A DNA stretch of 6,745 nucleotides from Acidimicrobiia bacterium. GTDB lineage: Bacteria; Actinomycetota; Acidimicrobiia; Acidimicrobiales; SZUA-35. Made by a program: the position numbers and the translations under genes. Below the pieces are notes generated by a model. That model had not been told where the DNA came from, made no database searches, and saw nothing but the letters and a program-made list of their open reading frames with translations. The stretch is taken from NCBI GenBank assembly GCA_029857855.1, contig JAOUGG010000133.1, positions 1 to 6,745 of the forward strand, given 5' to 3'. This document shows positions 1 to 6,040 of the stretch, piece after piece (the first letter of the stretch is position 1; every line of letters starts with the position of its first letter).

Positions 1-30
1 CGATCCGACGGGTGAGGCGTCGCCGCGTCC

Positions 31-1386
31 TCAGGCGTCGGAATCCGCGTTGTCGTCTGCGTTCGTCGAGCCGAAGAACTCGGCGACCAGCTCCTCCACG
101 ATCTCCACGTCGCGGGGATCGGGGTCGCTGCGGTGGAAGGTGGCGAGCACCCGGTCGACGGTGTCGTCGATCGGGCCGATCGGGCCGGGCAGGTTGCGGC
201 GCTGGATCTCGGCCCGCAGCGTGGCCAGCGTCGTGAGCATCGTGGCCACGACCGAGGCGTCGTCGGCTCCGTGGCGACGGACCGGATCGAACGCCTGCTC
301 CAGGAACTCGCCGTGGGTGATGAGGCGGCGGATCAGGGTACGGTCGTCGACCTCGCGGGTACTCGACTCGGTCGGGTACTCCCAGATGGTGAGCAGGACG
401 ACGCCCAGGTTGACGATGATGTCGTTGGCGGTGTTCGGGTCGTTGACCCCGGGGGACAGGGCCCGCAGGGCGATGTCGGTGAGCTGCAGGATGCCGTAGC
501 CGATGTCTGTCTGCAGGGTGCGCTCGTCGCCGATGGCGTAGGCGCCCGCGGCCCGATCGAGACAGCGGGTCCTGGCGCCCTGATCGCCGGGGATCGGGGC
601 CACCCACGCCAGTGGCGAGTCCTTCATCACGAAGACTCCAACCGGTGCGATGAGCCGAACGACCGACCCGTCGGGGGCGGCGCAGATCAGGCGGTCCTCG
701 TCGATCTGTTCCACCCAGCCCGACCGTGGGGCCGGGATCGCCAACGCCTTCTCAGCCGGCCCCGAGGCGGCGTACTCGGCGGTCGGCGGTACCGCCACCT
801 GCTGGCCCGGCCGCTGCAGGAGCAGCCGGTCGGCCCGCTGGTGGATGGCGTCGACCGTTTCGTCGGTTATGGACTGGGCCACCGAACCGATGCGCAGGCT
901 GTTGGTGAGTGCATCGACCGATCGGAGCACGGCGATCAGGGACAGCACCCCGAGGGTGACGGCCAGGAGCACCGACAGGTGCGGCGCCAGAGCCAGGCCG
1001 TCGGCCAGCGTGCGGGTTTCGCGAAGGACCAGCAGGCAGTACACGGCGGTTCCCAGCACGAGCCCGATGGCGATCTGCTGGGTGCGGTTGCTCGTCCATC
1101 CCCGCAGCGTCCGGGGCGAGAACTGCGAAGAGGCCAGCTGCACCGCAACCAGCACGAGCGACAGCAGCAGCGTGACCGACGAGATCAGGCCGCCGGCGAT
1201 GGCGCTCAGGATCGAACGTCCCCCTTCGACACTCGTGGTGAGTGTGGTCGGAATCGCCGCGTCGTCGAGACGCCCGTCGATGGCGGTCATGGCCTGAGCC
1301 ACGACGATCGCCCCGAGCACGAAGACCAGCGGTATGAACAGCAGCCCGTCGGCGAAGTTGTGGACGGCCTGGCGGAGTCGAACCAT
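31..1386 (-). CDS. DUF2254 family integral membrane protein
   Basis: A 451-residue protein of the DUF2254 family, whose function is not established. Four hydrophobic segments lie near residues 15-36, 58-84, 104-121 and 136-156; the remaining two-thirds is a soluble, probably cytoplasmic domain. Two stretches look family-typical: SSQFSPRTLRGW (86-97), just after the second membrane segment, and the conserved core at 287-320, which contains QLTDIALRALSPGVNDP. The C-terminus is a short acidic tail rich in Asp and Asn. I chose the ATG at 1386-1384 because the first membrane segment follows directly. The frame stays open upstream as far as 2649, but that extension lies antisense to the MFS gene and is a His/Arg/Asp/Gln/Gly-rich shadow with no membrane segments. 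No Shine-Dalgarno is visible; a TACCGT box ends 8 nt before the ATG. The gene is divergent from the MFS transporter. Family assignment is firm; a transport or channel role would be guesswork. Confidence 0.88.
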   Translation of the reverse strand: MVRLRQAVHNFADGLLFIPLVFVLGAIVVAQAMTAIDGRLDDAAIPTTLTTSVEGGRSILSAIAGGLISSVTLLLSLVLVAVQLASSQFSPRTLRGWTSNRTQQIAIGLVLGTAVYCLLVLRETRTLADGLALAPHLSVLLAVTLGVLSLIAVLRSVDALTNSLRIGSVAQSITDETVDAIHQRADRLLLQRPGQQVAVPPTAEYAASGPAEKALAIPAPRSGWVEQIDEDRLICAAPDGSVVRLIAPVGVFVMKDSPLAWVAPIPGDQGARTRCLDRAAGAYAIGDERTLQTDIGYGILQLTDIALRALSPGVNDPNTANDIIVNLGVVLLTIWEYPTESSTREVDDRTLIRRLITHGEFLEQAFDPVRRHGADDASVVATMLTTLATLRAEIQRRNLPGPIGPIDDTVDRVLATFHRSDPDPRDVEIVEELVAEFFGSTNADDNADSDA

Positions 1387-1394
1387 GAGGATGG

Positions 1395-1400
1395 ACGGTA
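1395..1400 (-). promoter_or_regulatory. Putative -10 box (TACCGT) for DUF2254 gene
   Basis: Reading the minus strand, TACCGT matches the actinobacterial TAnnnT -10 pattern and ends 8 nt before the ATG at 1386. A transcript starting 6-8 nt downstream would have essentially no leader. The match is short and the -35 region is unremarkable, so this rests mainly on position and on the similar arrangement at two other genes here. Confidence 0.4.
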
Positions 1401-1443
1401 CCCCACCGAGCCGCCCGGCAAACGATTGGCCGGGGCTCGCCGG

Positions 1444-1449
1444 TAGCGT
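1444..1449 (+). promoter_or_regulatory. Putative -10 box (TAGCGT) for MFS gene, leaderless
   Basis: TAGCGT fits TAnnnT and ends exactly 6 nt before the GTG at 1456, the spacing expected if transcription begins at the start codon. There is no purine-rich Shine-Dalgarno between box and start, and an in-frame TGA at 1450-1452 rules out an earlier start. Confidence 0.5.
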
Positions 1450-1455
1450 TGAGTC

Positions 1456-2580
1456 GTGCACCGTCGGCCGGGTCATGCCCGCCATCTCTACTGGACGGTG
1501 TTCGTCTTCTCCGGTGCGGCCCTCACCCTGATCGGGCCCGCCCTCACCGAGCTGCGGGAGCGCACCGGTACCGGCATCGGTGACATCGGCGTGTTGTTCG
1601 TGGCACTGTCGCTGGGCGGCGTGGTGGGATCGCTGGTGGCCGGCCATCTGCTCGACCGGTTCGACGGTCACCGGATCTACGCCGCGGCCGCCGTGTCGAT
1701 GGCCCTGGGGCAGGCGTCGGTGCCGTTCCTCGATTCGATCCAGGCTCTTACGGTCGCCTTCGCGGTGATCGGGCTCGGGGCGATGGCGCTCGGCACCGCG
1801 TCGAACGCCCTGATGATGTGGTGGCGCGACGCCGATGTCGGGCGCGGTCTCAACGTGTTGCACCTCTGCTTCGGGGTCGGCGCCATCGTCGCTCCGTTGC
1901 TGGCGCTGATCGCGGTCGATCTGGCGTTTTGGTGCTCGGCGGCCGCAGTCGGCCTGTTCGGACTGGTGGCGTTGACGATCGACTCGCCGGAACCGGTCCA
2001 CGTCAAGCGCGACGATCAGATGAACACCACGGTCCCGGTGGTGGCCCTCGCCGCGGTCTTCTTCGCCTTCTACGTCGCCTTCGAACTCGGCTATTCGGGT
2101 TGGCTGCACACCTACGGGGTCGAGCGCGGGCTCTCGATCGCCGCCGCGTCGTGGCTCAACTCGGCGTTCTGGATCGCGTTCACGCTCGGCCGGGCCGCCG
2201 TTGCCTTCCGCCGGGTTCTGCCCGCGCCCAAAGTGGTGGTGACCGGCAGTCTTGCGGTGGCGGTCGGCGGGAGTGTGCTGCTCGTGCTGGGCGGTGCCGG
2301 TGTCGGTCCGCTGATCTGGATCGGCACGATCCTGGCCGGTCTGGGGGCGGCAGCCCAGTTTCCGATGATGATGACGTATCTGGATCGGCGCATCGTCACC
2401 ACCGGTCGGTTCACCTCGATCTTGCTGGCCTCGGCGGCCGGCGGCAACCTGACTGCGCCATGGCTCATCGGTCGGGCCATCGATTCGTGGGGTCCGATGT
2501 CGCTCATGTGGGCCGCCCTCATCATCGCCTCGGCGCTGTCGCTGGTGTTTGCCGCTCTCAACCGCCTCTTGGGCGGGTAG
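1456..2580 (+). CDS. MFS transporter, FHS/MFSD4-like
   Basis: A 374-residue, very hydrophobic protein with about 11-12 membrane segments, the size and shape of a compact major facilitator superfamily carrier in the cytoplasmic membrane. The loop after the second segment carries a degenerate MFS motif A, GHLLDRFDGHR (63-73), with Asp67. Two stretches resemble the FHS branch (FucP-type sugar:H+ symporters and the animal MFSD4/NaGLT1 group): GRGLNVLHLCFGVGAIVAP (129-147) and FELGYSGWLHTYG (209-221) with Glu210. A sugar or related polar substrate is therefore a reasonable guess but is not shown. A polar central loop (about 175-192) separates the two halves. The GTG start is fixed by an in-frame TGA two codons upstream, and no other in-frame start precedes the first membrane segment. 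No Shine-Dalgarno is seen and a leaderless start is likely. The gene is divergent from DUF2254 and 67 bp upstream of the P450. Confidence 0.87.
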   Translation: MHRRPGHARHLYWTVFVFSGAALTLIGPALTELRERTGTGIGDIGVLFVALSLGGVVGSLVAGHLLDRFDGHRIYAAAAVSMALGQASVPFLDSIQALTVAFAVIGLGAMALGTASNALMMWWRDADVGRGLNVLHLCFGVGAIVAPLLALIAVDLAFWCSAAAVGLFGLVALTIDSPEPVHVKRDDQMNTTVPVVALAAVFFAFYVAFELGYSGWLHTYGVERGLSIAAASWLNSAFWIAFTLGRAAVAFRRVLPAPKVVVTGSLAVAVGGSVLLVLGGAGVGPLIWIGTILAGLGAAAQFPMMMTYLDRRIVTTGRFTSILLASAAGGNLTAPWLIGRAIDSWGPMSLMWAALIIASALSLVFAALNRLLGG

Positions 2581-2606
2581 AACTGGCCCGTCCTTGGCCA
2601 CTTGGC

Positions 2607-2612
2607 TAAAAT
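2607..2612 (+). promoter_or_regulatory. Putative -10 box (TAAAAT) for P450
   Basis: TAAAAT is five of six to the TATAAT consensus and stands out as an AT-rich island in GC-rich sequence. With 17-bp spacing the -35 would be TGGCCC (2584-2589), a poor match. Transcription would start near 2619 and leave a leader of roughly 30 nt that includes the ribosome binding site. Confidence 0.55.
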
Positions 2613-2636
2613 TGCCCGATTGACCGGTGTCGGCCG

Positions 2637-2643
2637 AAGGGGG
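2637..2643 (+). promoter_or_regulatory. Ribosome binding site deciding the P450 start
   Basis: The purine run AAGGGGG lies 4 nt before the ATG at 2648. A GTG at 2627 is also in frame, but the Shine-Dalgarno lies downstream of it, so the ATG is preferred and the seven extra residues are discarded. Confidence 0.6.
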
Positions 2644-2647
2644 TTCC

Positions 2648-3862
2648 ATGGCCTACGGAGTTGAGCAGCAGCCGGATCTTCCTCCGGTGACCGATTGGGT
2701 CAACGACTGGGACTGGCTCGACGACCAGTGGGGATCCAACGCGATCGACATCTGGAACGAGGTCCGGGAGCAATGCCCGATGGCCTCGACCGAGCGCTAC
2801 GGCCGGGCCTACATGCCCGTGACCATGGAGGCGGTCACCCAGGTCTCCCACGACACCGAACACTTCTCGTCGATCTGGGTCAACGTCAGCCGCCCCGAGG
2901 CGCCGCGGTCGCCGGCCCCGCCGATCACCTCGGACCCGCCCGATCACCACGGCCACCGTCGGCTCCTCCTCCCGTCGTTCAACCCGAAGAACATCGCCAC
3001 GATGGAGGACGACCTCCGCATGTTCTGCCGCGACCTGATCGCCGAGATCGGCGACAGCGAGTCGGCCGACGCCGCCGAGCAGTACTCCCAGCACATCCCG
3101 GTCCACGGGATCTGCCGTCTAACCGGCCTCCCCGAGTCCGACGCCGACCTGTTCCGCGACTGGATCTACCGCAACTTCCAGTTGGCACCGCGTGACAACC
3201 GGATCCGGCTCGAGGTCATGACCGAGATGGGGGCCTACGTCGACCAGATTCTGCAGGACCGCCTGGCCAATCCGACCGACGACATGATGACCATGATCGC
3301 CAACGCCGAGATCGACGGGCAGCCCGTCGACTGGACATTGAAGGTCGGTTACGTCCGCCTGCTCATCGTTGCCGGGATCGACACCACCTGGAGCGCCATC
3401 GGGTCCGGGCTGTGGCACTTCGCCCAACACCCCGACGAGGTGGCCCGGCTCGTGGCGGTCGTCAACGACGACATGCTGTGGCAGACGGCCAGCGAGGAGG
3501 TGCTGCGGTACTACGCGCCGGTCACCATGGCCCGCAAGGTCATCGGCGACACCGAGGTGGCGGGCTGCCCGGTGCGCTCCGGTGAGCAGATGCTGTTGCC
3601 GTTCCCGGCGGCCAACCACGACCCGGCGGCCTTCGAGAACGCCGGCGAGTTCCAGCTCGACCGGGCCCGCAACCGCCACGTGGCGTTCGGCCTGGGCATC
3701 CACCGCTGCGTCGGCTCGAACCTGGCCCGCCTTGAACTGCTGGTGGCGCTCCAGGAATGGCTGCGGGCGTTCCCGAACTACCGGCTCGACGAGTCGAAGA
3801 CCACGACCTGGGCCAACGGTCAGGTCCGAGGACCACGAAACATCCCGGTCCTGCTTCGCTGA
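2648..3862 (+). CDS. Cytochrome P450 monooxygenase
   Basis: A 404-residue soluble bacterial P450 of typical length, using haem and O2 to hydroxylate an unknown organic substrate with electrons from a ferredoxin/reductase pair. All hallmark motifs are intact: the haem-propionate HxxxR after SDPPD (His100, Arg104); the I-helix oxygen-binding AGIDTT (242-247, acid Asp245, Thr246/Thr247); the K-helix ExxR (Glu284, Arg287); and the haem loop FGLGIHRCVG ending at Gly356, with the axial thiolate Cys354. No N-terminal membrane anchor is present; the N-terminus is instead rich in Trp and Asp (residues 16-28). The C-terminal RGPRNIPV is common in actinobacterial P450s. I cannot assign a CYP family or substrate. 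No ferredoxin or ferredoxin reductase is encoded in the window. The start is ATG 2648 with its own promoter-like box, and an in-frame TGA lies at 2621-2623. About 100 bp separate it from the next gene, so it is probably a separate transcription unit. Confidence 0.95.
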   Translation: MAYGVEQQPDLPPVTDWVNDWDWLDDQWGSNAIDIWNEVREQCPMASTERYGRAYMPVTMEAVTQVSHDTEHFSSIWVNVSRPEAPRSPAPPITSDPPDHHGHRRLLLPSFNPKNIATMEDDLRMFCRDLIAEIGDSESADAAEQYSQHIPVHGICRLTGLPESDADLFRDWIYRNFQLAPRDNRIRLEVMTEMGAYVDQILQDRLANPTDDMMTMIANAEIDGQPVDWTLKVGYVRLLIVAGIDTTWSAIGSGLWHFAQHPDEVARLVAVVNDDMLWQTASEEVLRYYAPVTMARKVIGDTEVAGCPVRSGEQMLLPFPAANHDPAAFENAGEFQLDRARNRHVAFGLGIHRCVGSNLARLELLVALQEWLRAFPNYRLDESKTTTWANGQVRGPRNIPVLLR

Positions 3863-3885
3863 CCGGCGGGTCGACGGCACCGCCG

Positions 3886-3900
3886 GCACGGTGACCGTGC
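3886..3900. repeat. 15-bp perfect inverted repeat (GCACGGT-g-ACCGTGC)
   Basis: Seven-base arms flank a single central base. The near-absent loop makes this a poor RNA hairpin at full length but a good shape for a dimeric DNA-binding regulator. It lies 60-75 bp upstream of the FAD gene start. No regulator gene is visible in the window, so the role is inferred. Confidence 0.45.
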
Positions 3901-3909
3901 TCGACGGCT

Positions 3910-3921
3910 GACCGTACGGTC
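3910..3921. repeat. 12-bp perfect palindrome (GACCGTACGGTC)
   Basis: A perfect 12-bp palindrome whose arms reuse the ACCGT/ACGGT pentamers of the neighbouring 15-bp repeat in the opposite order. It lies about 30 bp upstream of the putative -10 box, near the -35 position, where an activator or repressor could act. Confidence 0.45.
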
Positions 3922-3950
3922 CGGGCGCATCCAGGACGGTTTGTGGTCCG

Positions 3951-3956
3951 TAACCT
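3951..3956 (+). promoter_or_regulatory. Putative -10 box (TAACCT) for FAD gene, leaderless
   Basis: TAACCT fits TAnnnT and ends exactly 6 nt before the GTG at 3963, the same geometry as at the MFS gene. No Shine-Dalgarno precedes the start. The spacing favours GTG 3963 over the GTG immediately before it at 3960. No strong -35 is visible. Confidence 0.5.
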
Positions 3957-3962
3957 TCAGTG

Positions 3963-5237
3963 GTGAGCTCCATTCCTGATTCTCCACGCGATGCCATGGC
4001 TCCGTTGCCGGAGCGGGTCGAGGTGGCTGTGGTCGGCGCCGGCCTGGCCGGCCTTGCCGCCGCCCGGGCGCTGCACCAGGCCCGACGGGAGGTGCTGGTG
4101 CTCGAAGCCTCCGACGGTGTCGGCGGCCGGGTTCGCACCGACGTCGTCGAGGGCCACCGCCTCGATCGCGGGTTCCAGGTCCTGCTGACCGCCTACCCGG
4201 AACTCGACCGCCAGTTCGACGTCGACGCACTCCGCCTCCGCCGGTTCGAACCGGGTGGGCTCGTGTGGCTCGGCGACGGCCTGCACCTGCTCGGCGATCC
4301 GCTGCGGCGACCCCGCACGCTTGTGCCGTCGGCAACAGCCCCGGTCGGCTCGGTGCTCGACAAAGCCCGCATTCTCCGCCAGCGGATCCGGTTGACCACG
4401 ACCGGCGCCCCCGAGCTGCTCCGAGGCGACGACATCGCCACGATCGACGCCCTCCGCAACGACGGGTTCAGCGAGAAGATGATCGAAAGGTTCTTCCGCC
4501 CACTGGTCGGTGGCATCCAGCTGGATCCGTCGTTGTCGACGAGCCGCCGGATGTTCGACGTGGTGCTCCGAAGCCTCCTGACCGGCGATGCCGCCGTCCC
4601 GGCCGACGGGATGGGTGCCATTCCGGCCCAGCTGGCGGCCGGTTTGCCGCCCGACGCGATCCGCCTCGACACTCGTGTGACGAAGGTCGAGCCCGGCGCC
4701 GTCGTGGTGGCCGGCGATCGCCGTGTCGAGGCGGGGCGGGTGGTGGTGGCGGCCGAGGGGCCTGCCGCGGCCGAACTCCTCGATATCCCGAAGGTCGGCT
4801 CCAATCCGGCGACCTGTGTCTGGTTCGCCACGCCCTCCCCGCCGCAGTGTGACCGGTTCATCGTGCTCGACGGAACGGGTCGGGGGCCGGCGCTGAACGT
4901 GGCGGTGATGAGCGAGGTGGCACCGAGCTATGCGCCGGAAGGTTCGTCGGTCATCGCGGCGGCCTGCCCCGGCGTCGAGGACGCCGGTGCCGAACCTGCG
5001 GTTCGGCGGCAACTGCGGGCCATCTGGGGTGACGGTGTCGACGGGTGGCGCCATCTCCGGACCGACGTCATCGCGCACGGTCAGCCTGATCAGCGGCCCC
5101 CGTTCTCGCCGAAGCAGCGGGTGGCCCTTGGCAACGGCCTGTTCGTGTGCGGCGACCACCGCGACACAGGTTCGATCCAGGGTGCCCTGTACTCGGGGCG
5201 ACGCTGCGGCGAGGCCGTCGTCGCCGACCTGACATGA
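3963..5237 (+). CDS. FAD-dependent oxidoreductase, amine oxidase/phytoene desaturase-like
   Basis: A 424-residue flavoprotein of the broad amine oxidase / phytoene desaturase / protoporphyrinogen oxidase superfamily. The N-terminal Rossmann dinucleotide fold has GAGLAG (25-30), the ribose-binding acid Glu48 at the end of the second strand, and the GGRVRT motif (54-59). It is followed by a characteristic LDRGFQVLLTAYPEL stretch. The C-terminal FAD-binding motif is VCGDHRDTGSIQGALYSG, with Gly397-Asp398. Membrane segments and a signal peptide are absent, so it should be cytosolic or peripherally membrane-bound. Whether it desaturates, isomerises or oxidises a lipid, isoprenoid or amine cannot be told. 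An in-frame TAA at 3951-3953 limits the start to GTG 3960, GTG 3963 or ATG 3996; I chose 3963 from its spacing to the -10 box. Its stop overlaps the DUF2071 start by 4 bases (ATGA), making it the first gene of a coupled operon. Confidence 0.87.
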   Translation: MSSIPDSPRDAMAPLPERVEVAVVGAGLAGLAAARALHQARREVLVLEASDGVGGRVRTDVVEGHRLDRGFQVLLTAYPELDRQFDVDALRLRRFEPGGLVWLGDGLHLLGDPLRRPRTLVPSATAPVGSVLDKARILRQRIRLTTTGAPELLRGDDIATIDALRNDGFSEKMIERFFRPLVGGIQLDPSLSTSRRMFDVVLRSLLTGDAAVPADGMGAIPAQLAAGLPPDAIRLDTRVTKVEPGAVVVAGDRRVEAGRVVVAAEGPAAAELLDIPKVGSNPATCVWFATPSPPQCDRFIVLDGTGRGPALNVAVMSEVAPSYAPEGSSVIAAACPGVEDAGAEPAVRRQLRAIWGDGVDGWRHLRTDVIAHGQPDQRPPFSPKQRVALGNGLFVCGDHRDTGSIQGALYSGRRCGEAVVADLT

Positions 5238-6040
5238 CGCCGCCGCAGCCCGCCCCCGTTGAGCCGGTCACGGCCGAACCGCCACCGCTCGATCGCCGTC
5301 CGGTCCTTCGCCAGCGGTGGTGCGAATTGGCCTACTTCCACTGGCGCTACGACGCTGCCGACGTGCAGGCGTTGCTCCCGCCCGGCGTCACCGTCGACAC
5401 CTTCGACGGCAGCGCATGGGTCGGGCTCATCCCGTTCGTGATGCGTGATGTCGCCATCGGGCCGACGCCCCCGGTTCCCTGGCTCGGAACGTTCATCGAG
5501 ATCAACGTCCGCACCTATGTCGTCGATCCGACCGGCCGTCGGGCCGTGTGGTTCTTCTCCCTCGACGTGCCCCGCCTGGCCATCGTCGGGGTCGCCCGAT
5601 CGGTGTTCGCCCTCCCGTACTGCTGGTCGGCCGCCGATCATGTCGTCGATCACCGACCCGATGGTTCTCGCCACCGGTACCGGATGCGTCGACGGTGGCC
5701 CGGAGCCCGTCCCGGCGCGCGGCCGTCGGCCGACATGCGGTTCACCGTCGGCGACGCCATCCCGGCCGCCGAGGTGAGCGAGCTGGACCATTTCCTGAGC
5801 GCCCGGTGGGCGCTGCTGACCAGTCGGCGTGAGCGCCTGCTCTACGGTCGGGTCCACCACGAACGCTGGCCGCTCCACCGAGTGACGGATCATGCCATCA
5901 CCCAGAACGTGGTCGAGGCGGCCGGGCTCCCCACCCCCGCCGGACCCGTGCACGCCCTCTACGCACCCGAGGTCGGGGTGAGCATCCCCTGGATCGAAAC
6001 CGTCGATGCCGCCGCGCCGGCCCGAAAGGATCAGTCATGA
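5234..6040 (+). CDS. DUF2071 (YqjF-like) family protein
   Basis: A 268-residue soluble protein of the DUF2071/YqjF family (COG3361 type), whose biochemical role is unknown. Typical family features are visible: QRWCELAYFHWRY (27-39), a segment reading LPPGVTVDTFDGSAWVGLIP, then FIEINVRTYV and VWFFSLD. The first 20 or so residues are a Pro/Glu-rich extension that is probably disordered. Start ATG 5234 overlaps the TGA of the FAD gene and no Shine-Dalgarno is evident before it, so translation probably depends on ribosomes finishing the upstream gene. Its own stop overlaps the SDR start in the same way. An in-frame ORF extends upstream to 5147, but that part lies inside the FAD gene and is Arg-rich shadow. 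Position between two redox enzymes suggests a binding, carrier or accessory role in the same pathway; that is inference. Confidence 0.85.
   Translation: MTPPQPAPVEPVTAEPPPLDRRPVLRQRWCELAYFHWRYDAADVQALLPPGVTVDTFDGSAWVGLIPFVMRDVAIGPTPPVPWLGTFIEINVRTYVVDPTGRRAVWFFSLDVPRLAIVGVARSVFALPYCWSAADHVVDHRPDGSRHRYRMRRRWPGARPGARPSADMRFTVGDAIPAAEVSELDHFLSARWALLTSRRERLLYGRVHHERWPLHRVTDHAITQNVVEAAGLPTPAGPVHALYAPEVGVSIPWIETVDAAAPARKDQS
6025..6030 (+). promoter_or_regulatory. Ribosome binding site for SDR gene
   Basis: AAAGGA ends 6 nt before the ATG at 6037 and lies within the last codons of the DUF2071 gene. It gives the SDR its own initiation signal in addition to coupling through the ATGA overlap, unlike the upstream junction at 5234. 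Confidence 0.6.

Larger units (their letters stand above)
1387..1455. promoter_or_regulatory. Divergent promoter region between DUF2254 and MFS genes
   Basis: These 69 bp separate two divergently transcribed genes and must hold both promoters. Each strand has a TAnnnT box close to its start codon (TAGCGT on plus, TACCGT on minus). Neither has a convincing -35 hexamer; the two -35 positions would fall on nearly the same bases (about 1417-1426), so one bound regulator could affect both genes. Neither start has a recognisable Shine-Dalgarno. Confidence 0.6.
2581..2647. promoter_or_regulatory. Intergenic region upstream of cytochrome P450
   Basis: This 67-bp spacer contains a possible small hairpin (TGGCC at 2584-2588 pairing with GGCCA at 2596-2600), a TTGGC direct repeat (2594-2598 and 2602-2606), the TAAAAT box, and a Shine-Dalgarno just before the P450 start. 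The hairpin has no T-tract after it, so I do not call it a terminator. The MFS transcript may read through into the P450. Confidence 0.5.
3863..3962. promoter_or_regulatory. Intergenic region with clustered inverted repeats, upstream of FAD gene operon
   Basis: This spacer of about 100 bp carries two perfect short palindromes built from the same half-site (ACGGT/ACCGT), a further ACGGT at 3936-3940, and a TAnnnT box next to the start of the FAD oxidoreductase gene. It is the only place where the downstream operon can have its promoter, apart from read-through from the P450. I see no T-tract after any hairpin and hence no standard intrinsic terminator for the P450. Confidence 0.5.

Noticed and set aside
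1..30. Possible end of a neighbouring gene or a terminator at the left edge
   Set aside because: Only 30 bases are visible downstream of the DUF2254 stop, with no stem-loop plus T-tract and no decidable reading frame.
133..1446. 437-codon plus-strand ORF opposite DUF2254
   Set aside because: Low-complexity Gly/Arg/Asp/Gln-rich translation with no recognisable domain; the opposite strand encodes a clear membrane protein family.
2562..2576. CCGCC/GGCGG hairpin at the end of the MFS gene as a terminator
   Set aside because: The stem is only 5 bp, lies inside the coding sequence just before the stop, and has no T-run after it.
2584..2600. TGGCC/GGCCA hairpin as an intrinsic terminator after the MFS gene
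   Set aside because: Short stem, 7-base loop and no T-tract; it also overlaps the likely P450 promoter.
2627..2647. GTG at 2627 as the P450 start
   Set aside because: The Shine-Dalgarno AAGGGGG lies downstream of it and serves the ATG at 2648; the added residues look non-conserved.
1387..2649. Upstream extension of the DUF2254 reading frame on the minus strand (total 872 codons)
   Set aside because: It lies fully antisense to the MFS gene, is rich in His, Arg, Asp, Gln and Gly with no membrane segments, and joins abruptly to the true protein at 1386. This is typical of an antisense shadow in GC-rich DNA.
3119..4138. 339-codon minus-strand ORF across the P450 and FAD genes
   Set aside because: It crosses two real plus-strand genes and the spacer between them and shows no domain; it is a GC-driven open frame.
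3957..5159. 400-codon minus-strand ORF opposite the FAD oxidoreductase
   Set aside because: Composition is His/Arg/Gly/Asp-rich without motifs; the plus strand has unambiguous FAD-binding motifs at both ends.
5147..5233. In-frame upstream extension of the DUF2071 gene
   Set aside because: It lies inside the FAD gene, reads as Arg-rich shadow, and the ATG at 5234 gives the usual ATGA coupling and a family-typical N-terminus.
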